Shown: positions 10,186 through 20,100 of the stretch, one piece after another | Layout of the letters: each line of letters begins with the position of its first letter | Numbering within the stretch: the first letter of the stretch is position 1 | NCBI GenBank assembly: GCA_963769605.1 | Contig: CAVYML010000001.1 | Span: forward strand, 124,001-188,000 | DNA: 64,000 bases | Direction: 5' to 3' | From: Fen-1254 sp963769605 | Lineage (GTDB): Bacteria; Bacteroidota; Ignavibacteria; UBA10030 | The notes under the pieces: generated by a model | Seen by the model: only the letters and a program-made list of their open reading frames with translations | What the model was told of the DNA's origin: nothing | Databases searched by the model: none | Made by a program: the position numbers and the translations under genes

Positions 10186-12048
10186 AGACTTGGTCGAAAA
10201 GTGATTTTTATTAAAGAATATTTTGGTGAACGGACGGTCATGTATTATATTTGTATAGAAAATAGATTTATCGTCTCTCACTAAGAGAAAATCATATTAT
10301 GTTAGGCAAACAAAACCCACAAAGCAATTTATTCCTGCCGGAGAATCGTCTTCGCCAGAAGATAGGCAAAGAAAGCTTTTACGTATTTTTAAGCGATCAC
10401 CGGCATGAAATCTTTAACGATGAAGACTTTTCGTTCTTATATTGCCCGGATAATGGCCGTGAAAGCGTTCCCCCAAGTTTATTGGCAAGTGCCTTGCTTC
10501 TCCAATCGTATGACCGAGTATCGGATCAAGAAGCAGCCGACCGCGCAAAATTCGATCAACGCTGGCAGGTAGCGCTTGGTGTTGGTGATGAAGAACAGCC
10601 GTTTGCGAAAGAGTACGTTGTGCCTGTTTCGTAATCAATTGATCATCCATAATAAAGGGAAAATGATATTCACCAAGGCCTTGAACTTACTTGCTCAAAA
10701 AGGTTATACAAGAAAGAATAAAAAAACCTTCGCAATTGACACGACACCGATATTTGGGCGCGGCGCGGTTGAAGACACCTTTAACATGTTGGCGGAAGGA
10801 CTTCGACAAACGCTGAAAGTTCTTGCGCAGATTGCAGAACAACCGATTGAAGACTATTCTCAAGCCAATGATTTTTCCCGCTACAGTGCGTTGAGCTTTA
10901 AAGGTACCTGGACGATTGATTGGGATAACGACAACCAACGACAGATCGTTTTGAATTGTATCGTTGCTGATTGTCGAAGAGTGCTGGCTATGGCTTCAGA
11001 GACACTTTCATCATTGGACAAAGAGAGCGACGAGGCTCATGATCTTCTTCGGGCGACAGAATTATTGAGTAAGCTCTTAGCACAGGATATTCGCGAAAAA
11101 ATGCCGGAGAAGGCAGAGATTATCGATGGTGTCGCCAAAGATAGAATTATCTCTGTTCATGACCCCGAGATGCGCCATGGGCGCAAGAGTGCCAGCCAAC
11201 GTTTCGATGGATACAAGGCGGCGATAGCCGTTGACACAGATACTCAAGTGATTGCCGAAGTTGATGTTGTTCCGGGCAATGCACATGATAGTGTGGATGC
11301 TCCGGCGGTGATTAAAGAAGCGGCGAAGAATCTTGATGCCGAAATCGAAAATGTTCTTGGAGACGGCGCTTATGGAACAGTAGAAGCACGCTTGGATGCT
11401 GATGCACACAAGTATAATCTTATCGCTCCGGTAGGACGTGCTCCGCAAACAGGACGATTCACGAAAGAGGATTTTAAGATTGACCTTGAAGGCGAATCAG
11501 TCACATGTCCGGCCGGGGAGACAACAACGTGTTGGAATGTGCAAGAAGTAACGACACAACGCGGAACAACCTTTAAAAACAAAAGTTTCAAGTTCTCTGT
11601 CAGGCAATGTTGCCGTTGTTCATTCAGGAGTCAATGTCTCAAGGAGAAGACTCCGTGCCGAAGTGTGTTGGTGCATGAATATGAAGCGCTCATACGAGAG
11701 AAAAAGCTATTTCAAAGAACGGAAGAATATCATCAGATGTATCGCAAGCGAGTAGTCGTTGAACATCGCTTTGCACGATTGGTACGCCTTGGCATACGCA
11801 ACGCACGTTATTTTGGGATGAAGAAAGTTCTCTTTCAGCTTGCGATGGCGGCTGCTGTGGCCAATTTGACGCTGTTTGCGTCAGTGGCGTCATTCTCTCT
11901 ATTCTTTATTGCAGCGTTGCTCATTTTTGCTCTTTGGCTCGCTCTAAATCTTCAGAGGATGATTTATAGGCAACTGAATTTTCAGACGGTGATCTGATCA
12001 CTCCTACTTTTTAAACTCTTGAAAAAAGGGGGGTTCTCGACCGAGTCT
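10186..12048 (+). mobile_element. IS1182-family-like insertion sequence, copy 2 (frameshifted transposase)
   Basis: This element is 1863 bp, one base longer than copy 1 and almost identical to it over its whole length. Its terminal repeats AGACTTGGTCGAAAA and (inverse complement of the right end) AGACTCGGTCGAGAA match at 13 of 15 positions. The extra base lies in the transposase gene. The copy interrupts the GH25 protein gene and could only move if the enzyme of copy 1 acts in trans. Confidence 0.9.
10299..11997 (+). pseudogene. IS1182-like transposase of copy 2, broken by a one-base insertion
   Basis: The first ~103 codons (from ATG 10299) match copy 1. At about 10608 the text reads GCGAAAGAGTACG where copy 1 has GCGAAGAGTACG, so one A was gained and the frame ends in a TAA at 10632-10634. 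The rest of the enzyme is intact in another frame (from about 10612 to the TGA at 11995-11997) and still encodes all catalytic blocks. A ribosomal shift cannot be excluded, but the intact copy 1 lacks the extra base, so a mutation is the simpler reading. Confidence 0.88.
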
Positions 12049-12052
12049 CTAG
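12049..12052. repeat. CTAG target-site duplication, right of IS copy 2
   Basis: Matches the CTAG at 10182-10185. Deleting the IS and one CTAG gives the codons GCT-AGC-TCT-TAT and rejoins the two halves of the GH25 domain. Confidence 0.85.
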
Positions 12053-12758
12053 CTCTTATATAGGTGCTGGTTATTTGCCGCCCGTACTCGACATAGAAGA
12101 TTCACCTGCAGACACATCGTATCCATATTTGATGGGAAATGATTCTCTCGCACAATGGATTAATGAATGGTGTTTAAAGGTTGGACAGGTTTCTGGCGTA
12201 AAACCGATAGTCTATGCAATACGATATTATGCGCAAAATTACTTGAACAGCGGCATTAGTCAGTATCCATATTGGGTCGTCACTAATGGTGGATTACCAA
12301 ATTCAGATCCAGGCAACATGGGTATCTGGTCCACTTGGATGTTCCAACAATATGAATATGGTAGCAGCGGTGGTACCTGTGCTGGTGTAAGTGGTGCGGT
12401 TGATTTGGATTCATTCAATGGAAATTTAGACTCGCTTCGAAATCTAACTAACAGGACTCCGACGGATGTTGCACGATCAGTCGCCTCATTGCCGATTCAT
12501 TATTCTTTGATGCAGAATTATCCGAATCCTTTCAACCCGACTACTGTTATCAGATATCAAGTCGCAAGCAACGGCAAGGTGAGTTTGATAGTTTATGATC
12601 TGTTAGGAAGAGAAATAGCAATCCTTGTCAACGAAATGAAATCGGCAGGGATATATAACGTAACATTTAATGCGCGCAATCTTCCAAGTGGGACATATTT
12701 TTATCGTTTGCAAGCTGGTTCATATATTCAGACAAAGAAGCTCATTTTGCTCAAATGA
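12053..12758 (+). pseudogene. 3' part of the split GH25 protein, with type IX sorting domain
   Basis: In frame with the 5' half once the IS is removed. It continues the GH25 fold: 'LPPVLDIEDS' holds the catalytic D-x-E pair, 'KPIVYAIRYYAQNYL' and 'YPYWVVTN' follow, and 'DLDSFNG' closes the barrel. From about 12500 the type IX sorting domain appears ('QNYPNPFNPTTVIRYQV', 'VYDLLGREIAILVNE', 'SGTYFYRL', 'KKLILLK'). A TTG at 12075 could start a fragment, but no ribosome site supports this. Stop TGA at 12756-12758. Confidence 0.87.
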
Positions 12759-12945
12759 GCGCATAGCTAAGTTGTTGTCATTCTTGTTCTGTGCATATTC
12801 AGAACCATGATAATGTCCTAACAGCCACGTAGCAAGAGGTGGTCGTGCGCAGAAATGCAAGCAATAAACCACCCGACAATGCAGGTATATGTGAAGGAAT
12901 ACTTCTAGCAAAAGGGCGATATGCGAACGAACAATACGTTTATTC

Positions 12946-13072
12946 AACATTATTGTGTGAGCACGTGTAGGGGAACAACACATGCTCCGCGGCAGAATCA
13001 GGGCCCCACTTCGTTAAAATAATTCACGCATCAAGAGGCAGATAGTATCTTTAATCGTAAAGCCAAAGATAC
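12946..13072 (+). repeat. 127-bp intergenic repeat with conserved hairpin, copy 2
   Basis: Ungapped counterpart of 7484-7610. The terminal stem GTATCTTT (13045-13052) with AAAGATAC (13065-13072) is conserved at the same distance from the start, although the loop has changed. Weaker similarity extends some 30 bp upstream. Confidence 0.75.
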
Positions 13073-13233
13073 GAGCTGCAATGTATCGACGGCAAACGCT
13101 TCAATACGCTGAAGTTGGAAGGAGGATTTGGATGACTTGTACATATTGCATTACAATCTTCCCTGATTTCAAAATACCAGTCAAAAATTAGTGGTATTTA
13201 CTCAGCAAGTTCTTGATGTTCAAGATTTTCACT

Positions 13234-13286
13234 GTAGCCGCGGGCGGCGACCGCGGAGGGTTCCCGACGTCAGCGCCGTCGGCTAC
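13234..13286. repeat. REP-like palindrome, GTAGCCG...CGGCTAC
   Basis: The 53-bp unit starts GTAGCCGCGGGCGG and ends CGGCTAC, with an inner GC-rich pairing. An equally long copy is at 58286-58338 and a diverged one starts at 62625. It is much richer in GC than its surroundings, which fits a dispersed repetitive extragenic element. Confidence 0.8.
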
Positions 13287-13439
13287 AATAACAACAGTAC
13301 ATTAAAATACACGGGGTTACAATTAAGGCCATGTAAAAACGCCGATATTCGCATAAAAAAGGCATCATAGATTGTATTCCATATTCTTTAGTAAAATAAC
13401 ATCGGAGGATGAGTGAAAAATAAATCCAATCGGTATGAC

Positions 13440-13493
13440 TTTTACGACACGATTTTATGAATTTTACGACAAGACTTTGGTGGTTTTACGACA
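13440..13493 (+). promoter_or_regulatory. Three TTTTACGACA boxes with exact 22-bp period
   Basis: TTTTACGACA occurs at 13440-13449, 13462-13471 and 13484-13493, so starts are exactly 22 bp (about two helical turns) apart on one DNA face. A TTGACA follows at 13503-13508. The layout resembles a multi-site operator or an iteron array upstream of the PLD-like gene. No known regulator motif is claimed. Confidence 0.6.
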
Positions 13494-13716
13494 GATATTT
13501 ACTTGACACAGTTTTACATTTATTGGGAGATTTCGTATTGCGTAATTTTGATCCAATCAAATTTGATGGAGTTTCCATCGATAAAGCGCAGACAGATATT
13601 GAGTTCAGGAATAATATTTGTTTTGTATTGCTTTAGTTTTCAGGATCCCAAAGGAAAAAGGGATATCGAAAATTAAAGCCACAATTATCAATGGCCGTCA
13701 AGGGAAAGGGGTCTCT

Positions 13717-15408
13717 ATGAAAACAAGCAAGCCAACGAAAAGTACAATCGCATCTGCAGCTAAAAATAGCGGATTGACTGTCAAAGCCTACGCCGGTGAC
13801 GGATCGATTCTTCTGGCCTTTGATCTGGATAAAAAATTGACCAAGGATCTTGCCGGGTTCGCCATCAAGCGAACGGATAAGAACGGCAATAGTGAATTTC
13901 TCTCCAATCGGTTGAATTTCGCCACTAAAGTCGACACGAACACCACCCCGGATCAGCGCGTCTGGACCACATCGGATAAAGCCCCTTTTCAGAAATTCCG
14001 TTGGGTGGATTTTCCTCAGGATGTCACAGATAACTATACCTATGAAGTTACGGCTATGTATTTCGATGCAAAAGGGGATCTCACTGCAGGTGCAAAAGCT
14101 GATGCCGTTGTTGTGGAGAACCCAAATCTTTTTCCTAAGATGACCATAGGATTTACGCGCGGCTATCTGTCGTCGCAAGCTTATGCTGCTCAATTCCAAA
14201 ATAAAGACATTCGACCCCAGCCGAAATCACTGGGTTATGATACCTCCTCTTACCAGAAGCAATACGAATGGCTTGGCTTCCACGCGCGAAAACTCATCTT
14301 TGATTTTCTGAACGATTGCATTAACGATTCAAGTTGCTCTGTCGATCTGTTTGCATACGATCTCGATGAACCCGATTTCATTCGGGGACTTCAGAAACTT
14401 GGACCAAGGCTAAGAGCATTTCTGGACGATGCTCCGTTGCATACGAAGAAGGGTGCGCTGGAACCGGAGGCCTGTCAGCTGCTCGAACTATCCGCCGGGA
14501 AGGACAATGTCAAGACGGGACATTTCCATCGTTTTGCACATGATAAGATTCTGATTAAGAAAGACGAGAGCGGCAAAGCGGTTAAAGTCCTCACCGGATC
14601 GGCAAACTTTTCTGTTCGTGGTCTCTATGTGCAAGCCAACAATGTGCTCACGTTCGATGACCTCCAAACAGCTGAACTTTATGAGTCGGCATTCGAGCTA
14701 TCGTTTATGGATGAATCGAAATTTGCAAAATCAGCGATTGCAGAAGGATGGCATGACCTTACTGAACAGGGATTGCCGAAGTTCGGAGTTGCTTTTTCTC
14801 CTCATACAAAAGCGGCAGTCTCTCTTGACCGGGTTGCCAAAGCTATCCAGAACGCCAAAAGCTCGGTTTTGTTTGCAGTTATGGAACTCGGCGGCAGCGG
14901 TCCAGTTCTTACACAGTTGAAAAACCTCCCTTAAAGGAAGAATGTTTTTTCCTACGGTATGACGCAAACTATTTCCGGCATCAAGATTTACAAACCAGGT
15001 GATTCGAATGGAATGATCGTACCGTTTGCTTACCTAAAGGGAAAAGTGCCCGTTCCGTTCCAGGATGAATTCAGCGGCGGCATGGGACAAGTCATACATC
15101 ATAAATTTATAGTCGTCGATTTCAATGATAATAATCCTGTGGTATTTACAGGATCGTCGAATCTTGCCTCCGGAGGAGAGGAAGCGAATGGCGACAACTT
15201 ATTGTCCATCTACGATTCCAATGTTGCATCGGAATACGCAGTCGAAGCGATTCGGCTTGTTGATCACTATCATTTCCGGGCAGCCATGAAATCAGCTACA
15301 CAAGCGAATCCTCTCGTTCTGCATACGAACAAGGATAAAAAAGAATGGTGGGAAGATTATTACGACCCGAAGAACATCAAGTTCCATGAGAGAGTGGTCT
15401 TATCATAA
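13717..15408 (+). pseudogene. Phospholipase-D-like protein, interrupted by an in-frame TAA
   Basis: The ATG at 13717 follows GGAAAGG and is preferred over upstream starts. The frame stops at TAA 14932-14934 (405 residues) but the same frame resumes at once ('RKNVFSYGMTQTISG...') and runs to 15408, giving ~563 residues overall. Both PLD motifs are present, one on each side of the stop: 'FAHDKILI...TGSANFS' (~residues 270-300) and 'IHHKFIVVD...TGSSNLASGGEEANGDNLL' (~460-490). PLD enzymes need both motifs in one active site, so the stop probably abolishes activity unless it is read through. The N-terminus has an Ig-like stretch. An ATG at 14959 could start the 3' fragment, but without a clear ribosome site. 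Confidence 0.8.
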
Positions 15409-15599
15409 TAACTATTATAGGTGAATGAGATAAAGATATCCATTATAATTCTATAAAATTGAACTGTTTTTTTAAAGAATAATAATTCAAGTATGACGGA
15501 GATGTTGTTGGATCTATATTAATAGAAGATTCATAGAGTTCATGAAAAAGCATCGATAAGGAATTCTCTATCTCGAATTGATTAAAGAAAGGAACGACA

Positions 15600-16667
15600 A
15601 TGACAACAGAATTGTGGATAACTATCGCGGCCTCGCTTATTGGTACAATTATTACTTTCTGGGTCGGATTTATCTCAACTCAGCAAATCCGCAGACATTC
15701 AAAGAATATGACAAAAAGTTTCGACAGGACGCGAGATCTAATTTCAAAGATCACGGGTTTGTTTGCAGCATCGGAAATGGTCGGTATTGAGACTGCATAC
15801 GAAAATAGGGAAGTAGCATTGCTTGAACGTAATGCAGACGGTAAAGATGCTCAATCTTTTCTTCAATTCATGAAAACTGAACCGAAACTCATTGTAGTCG
15901 GTTCATCTCTATTAGGCTTACGTATGTATATTACAAAGTTATCACAATATTTGCGTTGGCGAAAAGGACGGGAAGGATATGAAACTAAGTTATTACTGAC
16001 GCATCCCTGTTTTTCCGCGCTGCGCGAGGATCAAGAGAAAAGATCGCAGGGACAAATAAGAAAAGAAATTCAAGATACTTTAAGATATCTGGAGAAAGAT
16101 TGTGCTCTGGATTTGAACATGAGTATACGATTCTATAAGGGTACGCCTACCTGTTTTATGATAGTGACTTCTAACGCAATGCTCTTAAATCCCTATCCAT
16201 ATCAGACGGAAGCTTACAGGGCATTCTGTCTTGAAGTGCGAAGATTGGAAAGAGATGAGACGCGTGTTGTTGATAGCGATGCAAAATCCACCGACATAAT
16301 TCGTATCGTTGATTCTGAACGATTTGAAAAGGACGTCATCGAAGCAATGAAGTCTCCTGATTGGGCACGATATGATTATTCAGGTGATGTTGGTCCTGAT
16401 ATTTACGGTCAATTCTATTGGTATCATTATTTTTTACCATGGTTTAGTCGTCAAGCAGTCACGTATGAGGAGTACATTAATGTATGTGAGAAACATAAAT
16501 GTATCGATAGCGGCTTTACAAGTGAATGCCCCTTAACTAAAAAACGAATTGAAAAAACCGATGTCAGAACTCCGCATAATAATTCACACGATCGGAAAGA
16601 TATAAGAACCGATAATGTTACCCCTACCGTTACAAAAACAATTATTACCGATGGAGATGGAAAGTGA
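15600..16667 (+). CDS. Membrane-anchored protein with degenerate PLD-like fold, unknown function
   Basis: AAAGGAA lies 6 bp upstream of the ATG. Residues 5-27 form one transmembrane helix ('LWITIAASLIGTIITFWVGF'), followed by a ~300-residue cytosolic domain. Phrases such as 'LIVVGSSLLGLRMY', 'LLLTHPCFSALREDQE' and 'TPTCFMIVTSNAMLLNPYPYQTEAY' recall the core of PLD-like domains that lost the HKD residues, as seen in stress or defence proteins; this is inference. The C-terminal tail (after ~residue 315) is polar and probably disordered. It follows a PLD-like gene and precedes a decayed gene and a large exported protein. I cannot name the family. Confidence 0.7.
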   Translation: MTTELWITIAASLIGTIITFWVGFISTQQIRRHSKNMTKSFDRTRDLISKITGLFAASEMVGIETAYENREVALLERNADGKDAQSFLQFMKTEPKLIVVGSSLLGLRMYITKLSQYLRWRKGREGYETKLLLTHPCFSALREDQEKRSQGQIRKEIQDTLRYLEKDCALDLNMSIRFYKGTPTCFMIVTSNAMLLNPYPYQTEAYRAFCLEVRRLERDETRVVDSDAKSTDIIRIVDSERFEKDVIEAMKSPDWARYDYSGDVGPDIYGQFYWYHYFLPWFSRQAVTYEEYINVCEKHKCIDSGFTSECPLTKKRIEKTDVRTPHNNSHDRKDIRTDNVTPTVTKTIITDGDGK

Positions 16668-16699
16668 TGGTCTATTTTATTTCACATATGCGTAATAAA

Positions 16700-17170
16700 T
16701 AATCCGCCATCAAAGATGGAAAGAATATTATGATCCCAAAGAGATAGGCAAAGTTAATGATGTCAAAAACTGGACGTATTTTTCTAATGCAGGCGTGTGG
16801 ACTAAAAACTTAGCATAAATCTTAAAGAATATTTCGGAACTATCGATGGTGAAAAGAATATTGTTAAGAAAAAAATGTAAACGGTCGTCTGGCCATATCA
16901 TAATTCATTTGATGATAGGTCCCCACAAGTTATTAAGGATTTGGTCATGTTTCACAAAGATGCTTCTTATCAATTCCAGACTCCAACTGAAAAATATTAT
17001 TATATCAATTATCGAACTCTGGTGATGCAAAAAATGAAGAAGTATTTTCAAAGATGCAGTATATATATAAATACTTCTTATATCCAGCTCTAAATGATTA
17101 TGCACTATCGCAATATTCTTTTGAAAGGATGATCGATAATACTTTTCGTGTTATATGCTTCACGAAATAG
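16700..17170 (+). pseudogene. Decayed protein gene, several lesions
   Basis: No long frame survives, yet three protein-like stretches follow one another: 'YYDPKEIGKVNDVKNWTYF' (about 16718-16776), 'GTIDGEKNIVKKKM' then, after a stop at 16878-16880, 'TVVWPYHNSFDDRSPQVIKD...KYYYINY' (16881-17010), and, after a frame change near 17008-17015, 'NSGDAKNEEVFSKMQYIYKY...RMIDNTFRVICFTK' ending at TAG 17168-17170. The order and charged/aromatic composition suggest one former gene. The family is not recognisable. Confidence 0.5.
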
Positions 17171-17196
17171 ATACCAATAAATACCGAGTGGGTACT

Positions 17197-20100
17197 ATGA
17201 AATATATATTACGGATTATAATCACAGCATTTGTATTTATTGTAATTCCTCGAGATGTCAATTCTCAAACAGCATTCTACAATGCCGAAGCTCTTGCCAA
17301 GTGGGACACGACAAAACTTGAGATTTATAAAGACATATTGAACCTTACTAATGGTTGGATGCGGGAAAAGCTGCCGTTGCATGTTGATGTAATTAATCAA
17401 GATGATATCGATAAATTGTTGTGTTTCTATCGTGATCCAATTGGCTATGTTGTTGATTCTGACTATACAGTCCCGTATGATCTATTTGTACGGCTTGACA
17501 GTTTGTCTAAAAGTAATCTGCCAATTAAGCAGTCTATTAATATCCTAGAAAAGGCTAGTAAATATGCCCGTAAATTAGCGGCAACAAATAAAACTACGTC
17601 AAATGAAAATGCATCGAAAATTGATAGTCTTATCAAAATAAAGAGCGAAATAATAAATCAATCTACTCCACTACAACTTTATAACTTTCTTCAAGATAAT
17701 CTATCGAAGAAAGATATTGCTCGATTCAAAAATCTTTTTAAAAGAGCCTTCATTCGTTTTCTTGTTGATACATTGAGCCATTCTGATAGCATTATCACAC
17801 TCGCTCAATCACAGAGCATATTATCGGCATGCACTGATAGTTTGGATAAAATAATTATAGCACAACAAGAATATCAAACGGGTAAGAATGTATTCAAGCT
17901 TTTTACAGATTCTAGTACTAAAGCAAATTACTCGATTCCGATTGAAACGATAATCTGCGGGTCGATCGATTCGATTATAAAATCTGGCCACGTAGATGGT
18001 GATACTCTCAAATCCTTGATAAAACTGCAGGATATGTTAAAGGGCTCGACAGGCAATTTGAACGCATTCCAAATTATGCATTTGATTGATTCGGCGGGGC
18101 TTGGTAAAGATACGATAAATACAATTTATATGAACTCGTTGAAAATAGTATTAATCAGTTTTGTAAATAATGCGTTGTTCAAGTTGGATATGTCCGATTC
18201 ATATAAGAAAAAGATCATGGAGGGAGACCTTGCTCGATCATTAACTGATTCAACGAATCAAAACATAAAGATTATCAAATGCTTTAGGACTGATTTTGTA
18301 AAAGATTCGACATCAATCCTAGTGGATAAAATGATAAGCAATTTAAATGATGCAAGAATAAAATGTCAGAAAAAGGATTCGATATACAGCGATTATTACA
18401 GAAGGGACACTGCTCTTATTGCATATTTAAATAATCCAAAGTTTAAACAAACCGTTGGGGTGCCGTTCTCAGAGATTATGAATTTTAATTCATCTGATAT
18501 CCCTGTCCCTCTGGGCAGTGAAATGCCGGCCGTTGATAAACCCGTTATGGTTAGTTCCTCCTCCAATGAATTATCGGAAAGTAAGGCGATTGATGCGGTA
18601 GGATCATTCATAGCAGAACAGTTCGAACAGGATATCGTCGCTTCGCTTCTTGATGAATTTGAACGGATCGCGAAGGGGAAAAAGATTGATTACCTGTTTC
18701 CAAGAACGGTCTCTTTACTCTCGACTTTAGGGAGTGAGGGGTCACCTCTTACAGATATAACAAGTGCCATACGTCGAAGCATGTACGATGATCTGCACAC
18801 TATTTATGATTCTCTTGCGAATCATAAATGTGATTCCACTAGTTTATTTTTCGTCAACGATACGCTGCGAACAGTGTTGAAAATAGTAGCAGATATCAAT
18901 GAAAAGATTAATGCCGGGTATGATCCAGTTCAACTCTTTGATTATCTATATCGGGAATACTACAACTACGGTAATCTTGTCCTTCCCGGTATTTCACAAA
19001 CGGGGCAAATTAAAAAATTAGTGAACTTATTCCAATTTATTTATGTAATACAGTCGGCATTCAGGGATACCACTAAAAACGGAAACTTTTGGGTGCCTCC
19101 ATCTCAAATTGCAAAACTTGACCAAGATTTAAGTCAACAAAGCGGTAAGATCCTTGCAGCATTGCTCTATATTGAGCTAAAGAAAAATAATGATGTATGG
19201 GCAAGTCTTGGCTCTAAATGGATAAAAAAAACATCTGACAAAAATTTTATAGCTAAATGTTACGGATCACTGATGCAATTAGATAAACTTCAGAAAGCTG
19301 TAAAAAGGCTTTCCAGCGACAAGTCAAGCTCAACAGCTAACCTAATCAACAATTACTATATCTCTTATCTTGACTTGATCAAAAATATGGCTGAATTGTA
19401 TAGTTACGTAACTGACGAAAAAGTAGATACAAACTTCATCGGTATATTCCGGAATATTTCTTACGGATACAAATCCATTCTTGCAGGGGATTATTCAACA
19501 ATACTAGCCAGTACAATAAGTATTGCAAATGAGTTCCTAGATATTCACGTTCAACAAATTAGATCTCTTAATACACCTCAGGATTCGATCCATGCGGACA
19601 GTGTATTAAATCTCGGAAGAAAGGATATTCAATACTTTAGTCGGTACTTAACTCTTTTCATCGATTTAGTGAATGCAAAAAATCAAACAGATTTAAAAAA
19701 TGCAATCTCGAGGGCAAGCAACATGTCCGGTGGATTTATGGCAAAAAAAACCAATGGATTTAAGATGTCGTTGGATGCCTATCCGGGTATATTCGGGGGC
19801 GTGGAGTGCGTACCTCCGCAGAAAATGTCAGGAAATTTTGGGCTTTCATGCCCGATCGGGTTAGACTTTTCGTGGGATAAACATAACGAAGGCTTTATAA
19901 TATCAATATTTGATTTTGGTCCGGTTGTTTCTTATCGGGTTACAAATGGAGAATCAAAAGGCTTTCCTTCAAATGTGACTTTTGCCCAGCTTGTTTCACC
20001 CGGAGTATTCCTAAAATATTCTCCCTTTAAATATAATGCACTGACCGTTTTACTTGGCATGCAATGGACTCCCGCTTTGAGGAGCATAGTGGATAGTGCA

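Larger units (their letters stand above)
7868..10204 (+). pseudogene. 5' part of a GH25 lysozyme-like secreted protein with six Fn3-like repeats, split by an IS
   Basis: GGGAG precedes the ATG. A signal peptide (residues 1-25, ending LLFSA) is followed by six tandem ~111-residue modules, each with 'TPTFSWNAASGATGYGLYIRD' and 'GHDYRWDMSSF', the pattern of Ig/fibronectin-III-like domains found in glycoside hydrolases. From about residue 695 a glycoside hydrolase family 25 domain starts: 'GIDVSEFQ' carries the first catalytic Asp and 'VFAIIRASAG', 'GAYHFAYP' are typical. The native sequence ends at 10185, where the second IS1182-like copy sits. Joining 10185 to 12053 restores the frame. The role would be peptidoglycan or muramyl-polysaccharide cleavage outside the cell. 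Confidence 0.88.
12759..13716. other. Intergenic stretch with repeats and three spaced operator-like boxes
   Basis: Besides the 127-bp repeat (12946-13072), the REP-like hairpin (13234-13286) and the TTTTACGACA boxes (13440-13493), there is a possible short frame from a TTG at 13539 ('MRNFDPIKFDGVSIDKAQ...') that stops at 13636. It reads plausibly but has no recognisable family and may be a remnant of a lost upstream gene. Confidence 0.45.

Noticed and set aside
13440..13493. Mini CRISPR from three 10-bp repeats at 22-bp spacing
   Set aside because: Repeats are too short, only three exist, and no cas gene is in the window.
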